The notes: generated by a model from the sequence alone, not told the origin. 26,057 nucleotides of DNA from an uncultured Lachnospiraceae bacterium (GCA_910585355.1 CAJUDN010000029.1:1-26057), one strand, 5' to 3'; positions 15,394-22,562 are shown, counted from the stretch's first letter. Numbers and translations: made by a program.

Positions 15394-16389
15394 CTACTTT
15401 TTAAACACCAAATTTACAAACGCTTCCGTATGTTTCTTCATTTTACTTTTCTCGGTTCGTCTGATTCTAGTCTCCTCTTTTTTCTTTACAATCAGCTCTG
15501 CCCCGTCTTCCGTCACCAGCTTTTGGGTTTTTACAGCAAATAAGCCGCCGTCCTCTGCCTTCTTAATACGAATTTTTCCCTTCAACGGACCATGTTCCGG
15601 ACAGACCGCAAGACACAGATAATATTTTTGTCCATAAGAAAACCAGCGCACTTTCTTCCTCAGCATCCGATGACATTTATAGCAGATCATGTCTGTGACC
15701 CTCTTATCGCTCATGACCTCCTCTCTTGTCTCAAAAGTCCTGGATACAAACTTGGAATAATCCGGAAATTCCAGCGTAAATTCCTCCTCCGGACCTCCGG
15801 GAACCCGGTAATAGTCCACAGATACATATGGAATTACTCTCCAAAACTCCAGTTCCCTCATAACTCTGCCTGTGTATTCCGCATCCGTCAGGGCTCTGTG
15901 AAAAGGTTCATCCGCCTCAAGGCCGAAAAAATCCACTGCATAATCAAGGGCATCCCTGGTCTTGCCATCCGAAAATAAAATGCTGAACAGTTTCTGCACA
16001 TCATAAAACAACAGCGGGTTCTTAAAGGGATTTTCCACCCCATGATAGGCCATATTCCTCTGAAGTTCCGTGAGGTCCATGGATCCCCAGGTACAGAAAA
16101 TATAATCGCTGCCACACCAACGAACAAAATCTTTTATGACTTCCCTGAAAGGCTCCCCCTGAGCCTGAAGCTCCTCCATTGTCGCATGGGTTACCTCAGA
16201 AATGATATAGTGCATCTCCTTATACACTGTTGGAAGAATCAGACGGTGAAATTCCGATACTTTTTCAAATTTTTTATTCAGTTTAACAGCACCAATTTCA
16301 AATATTTCAAAAGGAAGGTGATCCACAGACGCTTCCTTCCCCGCGGTGCTCTGGTTCCACTCTAAATCTAATACAATATAATGCCTCAT
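15394..16389 (-). CDS. DEDDh 3'-5' exonuclease with C-terminal zinc-binding segment
   Basis: This 331-residue protein has an N-terminal exonuclease domain of the DnaQ/RNase T superfamily. Exo I is IVLDLEWN (Asp8, Glu10), Exo II is CTWGSMDLTEL (Asp105), and Exo III is FHRALTDAEYTG (His164, Asp169), which gives a complete DEDDh metal site. The insert pattern (LPFEIFEIGAVKL, then ALDYAVDFFGL) resembles KapD/ERI-1-type RNA exonucleases. The C-terminal third has CYKC (236, 239) and CLAVC (259, 263), a likely zinc site, followed by a Lys/Arg-rich tail. Substrate is not known; RNA trimming is the best guess. It is transcribed alone, divergent from the phosphoesterase gene. Confidence 0.88.
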   Translation of the reverse strand: MRHYIVLDLEWNQSTAGKEASVDHLPFEIFEIGAVKLNKKFEKVSEFHRLILPTVYKEMHYIISEVTHATMEELQAQGEPFREVIKDFVRWCGSDYIFCTWGSMDLTELQRNMAYHGVENPFKNPLLFYDVQKLFSILFSDGKTRDALDYAVDFFGLEADEPFHRALTDAEYTGRVMRELEFWRVIPYVSVDYYRVPGGPEEEFTLEFPDYSKFVSRTFETREEVMSDKRVTDMICYKCHRMLRKKVRWFSYGQKYYLCLAVCPEHGPLKGKIRIKKAEDGGLFAVKTQKLVTEDGAELIVKKKEETRIRRTEKSKMKKHTEAFVNLVFKK

Positions 16390-16426
16390 AGCTCTTCCAG
16401 TATAGCATAATTTCCGCGGCTTGTAA

Positions 16427-16465
16427 ATTTGTAACCGCTTGGATAACCTGTGAACTATTACAAAT
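16427..16465. repeat. Palindromic repeat F, short GTAACAGTTC-family copy
   Basis: ATTTGTAA (16427-16434) pairs with TTACAAAT (16458-16465). The right side GAACTATTACAAAT matches the common right end of the family with one change. The element lies in the divergent spacer just upstream of the promoter at 16476-16504. Confidence 0.5.
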
Positions 16466-16475
16466 AAAGTTCCTG

Positions 16476-16504
16476 TTGAGTTTCGTTTTTACTGATATTA
16501 TACT
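16476..16504 (+). promoter_or_regulatory. Promoter of the phosphoesterase-VOC operon
   Basis: TTGAGT (16476-16481) and TATACT (16499-16504) are spaced by 17 bases, 33 bases before the ATG of the phosphoesterase gene. Confidence 0.65.
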
Positions 16505-16537
16505 ATAAGGAAGAAGAAAACATACAGGGAGGTGTTT

Positions 16538-17335
16538 ATGAACGCAATCACCATCGCTCACTTAAGCGATATCCACTACAACCCGGAAGATTCCAGTCAA
16601 ATATCCACATTATTAAAAGAAAAAGGACTTCTTGTGGAAAATCTGCTTCCCCAATGTCTGGAAACTCTAAAAAACCGGAACCCGGATATTATCCTGATCA
16701 CCGGAGATCTTACCCATGAAGGAAATTCCAGCCACTATCGGTATCTGAAGCAGAAGATCATCTCTGCACTTCCTGATACTCCCATACTTTGCACCATGGG
16801 GAATCATGATATCCGCAGCGCGTTCCGGCAGGGGTTTTTAGAAGAAACTCCCTCAGAGAGCCCTTATTACTCCTGTCTTTCCACAAAAGGCTATCGTTTT
16901 GTTTCTTTAGACAGTTCTTACGAAAAAGGCCTGGAAGGAGTTTTGGGAGACGATGCTCTTGATTATCTGGAGGACATTCTGTTAAAGCCGGCCGCCCGGG
17001 GCACCATTCTTCTTATGCATCATCCGGTGATGGAAGCCGCCCGGTCCCTGGGTCTTACTATGGATTCCCGCTTTTCCAAGATCCTCAAAAGCGGAAAAAT
17101 TGCCGCTTTGTTTAACGGCCATGTTCATGGGAGCTATACAGGAACTGTTTATGGCGTTCCTCAATTTACTTCCGACTCTTTAAAAACAGGATGCGATTAT
17201 TGGGGCAGCCGCCTTTCCTACAACGACAGAGCAGGATATCAGCTGGTTACTTTTGACAAAAAAGGAGACTGGAATGTGGAGAGATTTCTTCTCCATCCAA
17301 AAACAGAAATATTTTTTGAGAAAAAATTTGATTAA
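16538..17335 (+). CDS. Calcineurin-like metallophosphoesterase
   Basis: This 265-residue cytoplasmic protein has the full set of metal-binding motifs of the family: DIH (Asp11, His13), GD (Asp57 in ITGDLTHEG), GNHD (Asn89, His90), HHP (His161, His162) and GHVHG (His195, His197). The layout resembles the CpdA/Icc cyclic-nucleotide phosphodiesterase group, but substrate cannot be fixed from motifs alone. ATG 16538 follows AGGGAGG by five bases; a GTG six bases upstream overlaps the ribosome site. The VOC gene follows after 12 bases in the same direction. Confidence 0.9.
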   Translation: MNAITIAHLSDIHYNPEDSSQISTLLKEKGLLVENLLPQCLETLKNRNPDIILITGDLTHEGNSSHYRYLKQKIISALPDTPILCTMGNHDIRSAFRQGFLEETPSESPYYSCLSTKGYRFVSLDSSYEKGLEGVLGDDALDYLEDILLKPAARGTILLMHHPVMEAARSLGLTMDSRFSKILKSGKIAALFNGHVHGSYTGTVYGVPQFTSDSLKTGCDYWGSRLSYNDRAGYQLVTFDKKGDWNVERFLLHPKTEIFFEKKFD

Positions 17336-17347
17336 GGAGATAAAGTT

Positions 17348-17746
17348 ATGAAGCATTTCACCGGGCTTGCCCATATTGCCCTCTTTACAAAGGACCTGGA
17401 AACTTCCGTCAAATTCTATGAATCCCTGGGCGGAACCGTAACAGACCACGCCGATGTAAAAAAGCCGGCGGGCACCAATCATATTGCAATGGTACAGATA
17501 CCGGGATTTTTTCTGGAAATCATCGAACCCCATGACGGAAGCCCTGTAACAGCAGAAGGCGGCGGGTTTCCCCATATCGCCATTGAGGTGGATGATATTG
17601 ACGCGGCAGTAGCGGAGCTTAAATCCCGCGGCATCACCACTTTCCGCACAGAAAGTCCCATGTCCATGCCAATTTTCGGAGGAATTCGGAATATCTTCTT
17701 TACAGGGCCAGACGGAGAGCTTTTGGAGCTTTTGCAACATCAATAA
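17348..17746 (+). CDS. VOC-family (glyoxalase/dioxygenase-fold) protein
   Basis: This 132-residue protein consists of one vicinal-oxygen-chelate domain made of two beta-alpha-beta-beta-beta modules. Candidate metal ligands are His9 (LAHIALF), Glu57 (FFLEIIEP), His76 (FPHIAIEV) and Glu127 (GPDGELLELL), the positions used by glyoxalase I and methylmalonyl-CoA epimerase relatives. It might detoxify an aldehyde such as methylglyoxal, but the family is too varied to name a substrate. AAGGAG precedes the ATG, and it shares the promoter of the phosphoesterase. Confidence 0.88.
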   Translation: MKHFTGLAHIALFTKDLETSVKFYESLGGTVTDHADVKKPAGTNHIAMVQIPGFFLEIIEPHDGSPVTAEGGGFPHIAIEVDDIDAAVAELKSRGITTFRTESPMSMPIFGGIRNIFFTGPDGELLELLQHQ

Positions 17747-17781
17747 ATCGTTAAAATCCTCTGTCACCTAGCCATGATGAA

Positions 17782-17816
17782 GGGTAACAGTCCAGATACC
17801 CTTTGAACTGTTACCC
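17782..17816. repeat. Palindromic repeat E, minimal GTAACAGTTC-family hairpin
   Basis: GGGTAACAGTCC (17782-17793) pairs with GAACTGTTACCC (17805-17816) at 11 of 12 positions. It lies between the convergent VOC and CalY-like genes and may act as a terminator or RNA end, but has no T tract on either side. Confidence 0.65.
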
Positions 17817-17865
17817 TGAAACCCGTTAAACTGATTTTACCGTCCCCGCGACCTTTTATCATGAA

Positions 17866-18582
17866 TTACGGATTCTGTCTTCCATAAGTGAGCCAGGCCT
17901 CCGACGGGGATGTAAATCCGCCAGACTGAATAGCCTTAAAGTCCACCTTTATAAATTCAAGGTTTCCATCCACCTGTCCCTCAATCACATTGGCAAATAC
18001 CACCTGGTTAAACAGCGCCGGGATATCCTGTCCTGCCGGCAGCGGAATTTCAGTCCAGCCGCCTCCTGTATAGGCGTATTCGTAAACATGATATTTTCTT
18101 CCGGCATTGGAATCTGAGGCGACGCCGCCTTCATAATAATCAGAAATCCTCCTCATGCCTGTTCCTGCATTCTCAGTATAGGTAAACAGATCCGTTTCCA
18201 CAGCCATTCCGCCGTTTAAAATCCTTCCGCTCCTGTCTGCTGTTACTACACTGGCCACCGGAATTCTCACATACATTCTGAAATAAGCATCATTTTTACT
18301 GTTATTTTTAACAGCCGGATTTTTGTCAATTACCTTACCGGAGTAAATATTCTTTGCCTGGTTTATACCGAGAGCATTGGAATCGGAAGCGATATAGCTT
18401 CCATCCGGTCCTTCTCCATCCCATGATGATTCATACAGATTAAAGTCCACCTTACCCACGGTAAATTCATTGACAGCAGTATCGTGATCCGTCATGTAGG
18501 CCCGGATGCCGCCAATGCTGAACGCCGCAATTAAAGCAACAGCCGCTAAAAATTTACCTCTTTGATTCCATTTTGTTTTCAT
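17866..18582 (-). CDS. CalY/TasA-like secreted protein with SipW-type signal peptide
   Basis: This 238-residue protein begins with a positively charged N terminus, a hydrophobic stretch (FLAAVALIAAFSIGGIRA) and then YMTDHDTAVNEFTVGKVDFNLYE. That is the signature of substrates of SipW-type signal peptidases in the camelysin/TasA group (compare the general form AYFTD.D...N.FTVG.V). The mature part is beta rich (DAYFRMYVRIPV, YHVYEYAYTGGGWTEI), as in TasA, which builds extracellular fibres in Bacillus biofilms. It is the last of three overlapping genes with sipW and a sigma-like regulator. GGAGG precedes the ATG, inside the sipW frame. Fibre formation is inferred from the family. Confidence 0.85.
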   Translation of the reverse strand: MKTKWNQRGKFLAAVALIAAFSIGGIRAYMTDHDTAVNEFTVGKVDFNLYESSWDGEGPDGSYIASDSNALGINQAKNIYSGKVIDKNPAVKNNSKNDAYFRMYVRIPVASVVTADRSGRILNGGMAVETDLFTYTENAGTGMRRISDYYEGGVASDSNAGRKYHVYEYAYTGGGWTEIPLPAGQDIPALFNQVVFANVIEGQVDGNLEFIKVDFKAIQSGGFTSPSEAWLTYGRQNP

Positions 18583-19060
18583 ATCTGTTTTCCTCCTTCT
18601 TTTTTAAAGGCAGCGCCAGCGCCACTAAAATGGAGCCAGACACCAAAAGTAAATATCGAACAGGACCTTTCTGTACGTACATCAGCAAAAAACCTGTAAA
18701 TGGAATATGAAATTTTACTTTTCCGATGATATTTTCAAATGAAACCGGAGTCTCATCCGCTGTCTTATTAAAATCACCCTTTGTTTCATATTGTCCATTT
18801 TCTCCATCCGCTTGAATCACTCTATGAACCACAAGACCATCTCCGGCTTCATAGGCGATAATATCACGCTCCAGAATTTCCTCAGGAAGCTTACAGGGCA
18901 TGACATAAATCATACTTCCCACAGGAAGAACCGGCTCCATGCTGCTGCTTAAAACAGCGTATACCCGCATTCCCGCTGCCCGGGGCAAAAACAAAAGCGC
19001 TGCCAAAATCACGGTGCCCAGAAAAAATGCATTTACAACAATCTTTGCTGCCTGTCCCAT
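18554..19060 (-). CDS. sipW: SipW-type signal peptidase I
   Basis: This 168-residue membrane protease has an N-terminal membrane helix, the box VLSSSMEPVLPVGSMIYV with nucleophile Ser40, and GLVVHRVI with His79 in place of the lysine of ordinary bacterial type I signal peptidases. The Ser-His pair is the hallmark of the ER-type/SipW class. KGDFNKTADETPV matches the third conserved box. A C-terminal membrane helix (RYLLLVSGSILVALALPL) is followed by a basic tail. It overlaps the downstream CalY-like gene by 29 bases and the upstream regulator by 28 bases. The start ATG has AGAGGG seven bases before it. Its likely substrate is the neighbouring CalY-like protein. Confidence 0.92.
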   Translation of the reverse strand: MGQAAKIVVNAFFLGTVILAALLFLPRAAGMRVYAVLSSSMEPVLPVGSMIYVMPCKLPEEILERDIIAYEAGDGLVVHRVIQADGENGQYETKGDFNKTADETPVSFENIIGKVKFHIPFTGFLLMYVQKGPVRYLLLVSGSILVALALPLKKKEENRYENKMESKR

Positions 19061-19539
19061 TTCGAATCCCTCTTTTCTTCTTGTTTTCCTGTTCCTCTCG
19101 TAACGTTACAAGATTTATCCGTCGAACCGAACGCATGTTCTAAATTATTTTTTAATTTCTTTAAAATCTTTTTATGCCGGTATTGAAGTGTTGACAACGG
19201 AACCTGTTTTTCCCTGGACATCTGTCTTAAGGATTCTTCCTGCACATAGAGATTAAAAATAAGCTCTTTTTCATCTTCCTGCAAATCAGCTAACACCTTT
19301 TTAAGCCGTTCCAGCATAAGATTTCTTTCGGCCATTCCCTCCGTGGAAAGCTGCTCCGGATCAGAAAACAGGTCACATCCATTAAAATCCTCTGTGTCCA
19401 GTGCATCATAGGAAAACACACCGTTTCCCGCATCCCCTTCCCGAAAATACCGCTCCTTTCTTTCTCCGCGGCACCAGGTCTTATAAACAATTTCTGTCAC
19501 CATAACCTTTTCCCTGCCAACCATGATGTAATAATCCAT
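19033..19539 (-). CDS. Sigma-70 region 4-like regulator upstream of sipW
   Basis: This 168-residue protein has a helix-turn-helix of the sigma-70 region 4 type (residues ~82-135: LKKVLADLQEDEKELIFNLY, then LRQMSREKQVPLSTLQYRHKKILKKLK). The N-terminal ~75 residues do not resemble sigma region 2; they have a short pattern (VTEIVYKTWCRGERKERYF) like the small sigma-like proteins found on clostridial mobile elements. It may be an alternative sigma factor, or a partner protein lacking promoter melting. Position suggests control of its own operon with sipW and the CalY-like gene. GGGAGGTG lies upstream of the ATG. The gene overlaps sipW by 28 bases. Confidence 0.8.
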   Translation of the reverse strand: MDYYIMVGREKVMVTEIVYKTWCRGERKERYFREGDAGNGVFSYDALDTEDFNGCDLFSDPEQLSTEGMAERNLMLERLKKVLADLQEDEKELIFNLYVQEESLRQMSREKQVPLSTLQYRHKKILKKLKNNLEHAFGSTDKSCNVTRGTGKQEEKRDSKWDRQQRLL

Positions 19540-19687
19540 CCGTACACCTCCCTTTCATAATAAAAATGTGTATATTCATACATGAAGTACTTTTTGTATG
19601 CCCGCGGCAACCGCATTTTCGTTCACTCAATGTAAGAAACGTGCAAACCTGCCCGGATGACTACAGATTTTTCCTTTCTCGTGCGCC

Positions 19688-19833
19688 AGAGCGTGTTTGA
19701 AAATTGCTTTCTGGCAGCTGTGCGTTCCACTTTGTGGAAAATTTGACTCAAAAGAACACAACGCAGCGGACTACGTTAAGTGAATTTGGACCAGATATAC
19801 CGCAAAGTGGGGCGTGCAGATGACGGGAATGAA
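19688..19833 (+). repeat. Dispersed inverted-repeat element, copy 2 (right end missing)
   Basis: The left terminal repeat AGAGCGTGTTTGAAAATT (19688-19705) is intact. CCACTTTGTGG in the left arm pairs with CCGCAAAGTGG in the right arm, and the element agrees with copy 1 up to GGGAATGAA at 19833. After that the expected terminal repeat is absent and sequence passes straight into the terminator of the Com-like gene (19832-19877), so the right end has been lost or replaced. Confidence 0.75.
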
Positions 19834-19877
19834 AAAAGCAGGAGATATATTTTTGCATAGAAAATATATCTCCTGCT
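19832..19877 (-). terminator. Rho-independent terminator of the Com-like gene
   Basis: A perfect 17-bp stem (19837-19853 with 19861-19877, AGCAGGAGATATATTTT and its complement) with a 7-base loop is followed on the minus strand by six T residues (19832-19837). It lies 25 bases after the stop of the zinc-ribbon gene. Confidence 0.88.
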
Positions 19878-19901
19878 ATTCGGTAACGCTTTGTTCCATT
19901 G

Positions 19902-20060
19902 CTAGGTAGTCGTTTCTTTTTTGCTTATCCCAAGTTCCGGCAAAATAATATTCTGGACTCTGCGGCACCTTGGACACTTAATTTCAATCTCCCCGCTGAC
20001 CATAACATCTGCATCAAACAGTCTTTGGTGACAAATTGGGCAATAAACAATTTTTTTCAA
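19902..20060 (-). CDS. Com-like zinc-ribbon protein, 52 aa, TTG start
   Basis: The minus-strand frame opens with TTG at 20058-20060, seven bases after AGGAGGG, and ends with TAG at 19902-19904. The product starts MKKIVYCPICHQRLFDADV and continues GEIEIKCPRCRRVQNI. The four cysteines in two CPxC knuckles (Cys7, Cys10, Cys29, Cys32) form a zinc ribbon. The pattern resembles Com of phage Mu, a small zinc-binding translational activator of mom, and its many phage relatives. It has its own near-consensus promoter, a LexA-like box and a strong terminator, so it is a one-gene transcription unit. No mom-like or phage gene is adjacent. Target is unknown. Confidence 0.82.
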   Translation of the reverse strand: MKKIVYCPICHQRLFDADVMVSGEIEIKCPRCRRVQNIILPELGISKKETTT

Positions 20061-20079
20061 TCAATCTCCCTCCTTTTTT

Positions 20080-20093
20080 CGAACATGTGTTCT
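20080..20093 (-). promoter_or_regulatory. LexA (SOS) box-like operator
   Basis: CGAACATGTGTTCT matches the Gram-positive LexA/DinR consensus CGAACRNRYGTTYC at 13 of 14 positions. It lies just downstream of the -10 box of the Com-like gene, at the expected transcription start, where repressor binding would block transcription. Confidence 0.6.
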
Positions 20094-20099
20094 ATATTT

Positions 20100-20128
20100 A
20101 AAATATCAAATATCCTTTGTTTTGTCAA
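20100..20128 (-). promoter_or_regulatory. Promoter of the Com-like gene
   Basis: On the minus strand a perfect TTGACA (20123-20128) is spaced 17 bases from TATTTT (20100-20105). The start of transcription should fall near 20093, at the edge of the LexA-like box. Confidence 0.78.
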
Positions 20129-20168
20129 TGCCTTATGATAAAAAGAACTTTCACTGTAAAATTTCTCA

Positions 20169-20305
20169 TAACAGTTCAGACAGGTCTGCGCGTTCGCCGC
20201 TCTGACCGTAAGGAAACATAGTGACTGCGGACATATGGCCTATCGCCTTGGCGGTTCTAAAAGCCGTAGTATGTCGTAACGGTTTAAAGGTTATCTGAAC
20301 TGTTA
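20169..20305. repeat. Palindromic repeat C, GTAACAGTTC family, 137 bp
   Basis: Perfect 12-bp terminal inverted repeats TAACAGTTCAGA (20169-20180) and TCTGAACTGTTA (20294-20305). The interior is largely palindromic: GACCGTAAGGAAACATA on the left pairs imperfectly with GTATGTCGTAACGGTTT on the right, forming a long cruciform-like hairpin. The interior is unlike that of A and B, but the ends and the AAATTT flank are shared. Confidence 0.75.
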
Positions 20306-20334
20306 CAATTCTCCAGCAGCGGCAAATAAATATT

Positions 20335-20432
20335 GGGGCTGTTGCAAAATGAGGTTTTCATACAAAATATACGTTTCTGTTCGAAAACAGTATACTATAT
20401 CTTGATGAACCTTGTCATTTTGCAACAGCCCC
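20335..20432. repeat. MITE-like 98-bp palindrome with GGGGCTGTTGCAAAATGA ends
   Basis: Perfect 18-bp terminal inverted repeats (20335-20352 and 20415-20432) enclose an interior that also pairs imperfectly (GGTTTTCATA... with ...TTGATGAACC). It contains no gene. Similar ends are found on insertion sequences, so this may be a non-autonomous derivative of one. It lies 19 bases after the HAD gene stop and could fold in that gene's transcript. Confidence 0.75.
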
Positions 20433-20451
20433 AAAACGATTGATTCTATTT

Positions 20452-21171
20452 TTATATTTCTCTTTCAATGGCCTTCAGCGCGTCCCCATAGTTATCAAAA
20501 CAGTAATCTGCCCGCTGATTAATCTCGTCCCGCTCGTGGTCCGAATACTTATCATACATAATCGCAACCTGGATTCCCGCCCGATTGGCCGCTTCAATTC
20601 CAATCAAAGAATCTTCAAAAATAAGGCATTCTCCGGCTGTTACATGGAGCTCATCCATGACACGGTAGTAAATTTCCGGATTCGGCTTTATTTCTTTCGC
20701 ATCTTCTCTTGTATAAATCCTTGAAAAATATTCTTCCAACGGCGCCTTTGCCATAATATTTTTATTGGCGCTTCGGTAAATATCCATATTGGTTTTCTTT
20801 GTGGTTGTGGCGATTACCAAAATAAAGCCTGCATTTTTTAACTTCTTTAAAAATATTTCCGCGCCCGGTTTATAATCGATGACGCTGGTTAGATATTCAT
20901 TGGCAATTTGATACCGCAGCCTGACAATTTCCCCAGGCTCCATGTAAGAGCCATATTTTTTCCCAAGATACCCGCAATATTCCTCATAGGGATTCCTGGC
21001 TGTACTGAATTTTCTTAAGGCAGAATCTCTCTGCTCCTGAATCCTGGCCTCCTGAATTTCCTTTCCCCCCAGCTCTTCAATCAATTTTCTGTCCACTTCA
21101 TTCCAGACCCCCACAGAATCAACCAATGTGCCGTCAAAATCAAACAAAATAACTTTCTTTCCTTCTAACAT
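20452..21171 (-). CDS. HAD-superfamily hydrolase (subfamily IA), probable phosphatase
   Basis: This 239-residue cytoplasmic protein has all HAD motifs: DFDGTLVDS with nucleophile Asp11 and acid/base Asp13, the threonine motif in LVIATTTKK, a lysine in the KPNPEIYYRVM block, and EDSLIGIEAANRAG with the metal-binding acidic residues. The helical cap between motifs I and II places it in subfamily IA with phosphoglycolate phosphatase and beta-phosphoglucomutase relatives; the substrate is not determined. TATAAT lies upstream on the minus strand at about 21195-21200, but the -35 box and ribosome site are weak. It has no operon partners. Confidence 0.88.
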   Translation of the reverse strand: MLEGKKVILFDFDGTLVDSVGVWNEVDRKLIEELGGKEIQEARIQEQRDSALRKFSTARNPYEEYCGYLGKKYGSYMEPGEIVRLRYQIANEYLTSVIDYKPGAEIFLKKLKNAGFILVIATTTKKTNMDIYRSANKNIMAKAPLEEYFSRIYTREDAKEIKPNPEIYYRVMDELHVTAGECLIFEDSLIGIEAANRAGIQVAIMYDKYSDHERDEINQRADYCFDNYGDALKAIEREI

Positions 21172-21621
21172 CTTTTGAATATGCCCCTTTCATTATATCA
21201 AAAATCCAGTCGCAGTACATTATAAATACTTTATCCGGACTTCAATGCCTTACTTAAATCGTCCTCAAGCGGATTTTAACCTCCCGGCCTGCCGCAAATT
21301 TTATCTCTGTCAGATTCATTTCCAGTCCCTATGTCAATCCGGCCGCTTTTTATGCTTCAATAAACAAGATTAGTTTAACATACATGCAGGTCCGATACAA
21401 GATGCTGATATTCCCCTTTTGTTCTTATTCTTCTTTCCTATTTTCTGATAATCTAATCCCGCAATTCCGGCAGCATCAAATCCGGCCAAGATTCCTTTCG
21501 GAGCAAATTGGAAGCATTTTCTTAATAGAAACATTGCCCATGACTAATCAGCGTGATGATCCGCCATGATATGAATCGTAAAAATAATCATCCCACGGAT
21601 CATGGACCTGTCAATACCATA
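21172..21621. other. Long intergenic region, no confident gene
   Basis: About 450 bases separate the divergent HAD and LysR genes. The minus strand holds a weak 54-codon frame (21370-21534) with AGFDAAGIAGLDYQKIGKK and ending SCIGPACMLN, but it lacks a ribosome site and could be a decayed gene fragment. The plus-strand ATGs in frame with the LysR gene lie upstream of its promoter and are not used. No repeat of the families described elsewhere was seen. Confidence 0.4.
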
Positions 21622-21650
21622 TTGAAAATTGTAAAAATTGTACCTATAAT
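21622..21650 (+). promoter_or_regulatory. Promoter of the LysR gene at 21670
   Basis: TTGAAA (21622-21627) and a perfect TATAAT (21645-21650) are spaced by 17 bases. The -10 box is only 20 bases before the ATG, giving a very short leader. Confidence 0.78.
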
Positions 21651-21669
21651 AAGCATAGAGGTGTATAGT

Positions 21670-22536
21670 ATGGAGCTTAGAGTCCTTAATTATTTTTTGA
21701 TGGTCGCCAGAGAAGAAAATATAACCAGGGCCGCCCGGCTTTTACATGTGACGCAGCCGACCCTTTCCCGGCAGCTTATGCAGCTGGAGGAAGAATTGGG
21801 CGTACGGCTGTTTCATCGGGGGAAATACAATGTCAGTCTGACCGAAGACGGGATGTTGCTGCGGCGGCGGGCGCAGGAGCTTGTCTCTCTGTCAGAAAAA
21901 GCGAAGGCAGAGCTGCAGCACAGGGAGGAAACGCCTGCCGGAGAAATTGCCATTGGCTGCGGAGAAACGAGAAGTATGGTCATACTCTCAGAAAAAATGG
22001 TCTCCTTCCGCCAGAAATATCCGTCTGTTCAGTTCAGCATTTACAGTGCTATTGCAGATGATATTAAAGAGCGCATCGAAAAAGGGCTGCTGGATATGGG
22101 GCTGCTGGTCGAACCTGTGAATATTTCCAAATACGAATTTATCCGTCTGCCTTTGAAAGAAGAATGGGGCATATTGACTCGAAAGGATTTTCCACTGGCC
22201 GGAAAAGAGTTCGTTACCTCGGAAGATTTACGAGGTGTTCCGCTGCTTATGGTCCACAGGGAGCTGGTAAAAAATGAGTTGGCAAACTGGTTCGGTGACT
22301 CCTATGACCAGCTGGAAATAGTGGCAACATACAATCTGATCGTAAATGCGGCGTTCATGGTGGAACAGGGGTTAGGTGTCGCCCTATGCCCCAATCTTGG
22401 AACGGTCTTTGAAAATCTTCGATTTATTCCTCTTGCTCCGCGTATGGAGACAGGCTCTGTGCTGGTCTGGAAAAAAAATCAAGCGCTTTCCGTGGCGCAT
22501 ACTCTTTTTATCCAACACATAAAAAATGCACTTTAG
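21670..22536 (+). CDS. LysR-family transcriptional regulator of the flavodoxin operon
   Basis: The start is ATG 21670, with AGAGGTG seven bases upstream and a promoter just before it; this gives 288 residues. Residues 1-60 are the LysR helix-turn-helix (MELRVLNYFLMVAREENITR, AARLLHVTQPTLSRQLMQLE, LGVRLFHRGKYNVSLTEDG). The rest is the effector-binding domain, with GEIAIGCGETRSM, a LLDMGLLVEPVNISKYEF segment and EQGLGVALCP. A flavodoxin and a CMD-family protein follow in the same direction, an arrangement often seen for oxidative or quinone stress units. A dyad that could be its operator lies at 22569-22587. Confidence 0.92.
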   Translation: MELRVLNYFLMVAREENITRAARLLHVTQPTLSRQLMQLEEELGVRLFHRGKYNVSLTEDGMLLRRRAQELVSLSEKAKAELQHREETPAGEIAIGCGETRSMVILSEKMVSFRQKYPSVQFSIYSAIADDIKERIEKGLLDMGLLVEPVNISKYEFIRLPLKEEWGILTRKDFPLAGKEFVTSEDLRGVPLLMVHRELVKNELANWFGDSYDQLEIVATYNLIVNAAFMVEQGLGVALCPNLGTVFENLRFIPLAPRMETGSVLVWKKNQALSVAHTLFIQHIKNAL

Positions 22537-22562
22537 GTATTTCTCAAAATAGAATACAGGTA

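Noticed and set aside
21370..21534. 54-codon minus-strand frame with AGFDAAGIAGLDYQKIGKK
   Set aside because: It has no ribosome site and no recognised family. It may be a decayed fragment, so it is mentioned only in the intergenic entry.
21553..21669. N-terminal extension of the second LysR gene
   Set aside because: It would start upstream of the TTGAAA/TATAAT promoter, and the standard LysR N terminus begins at ATG 21670.
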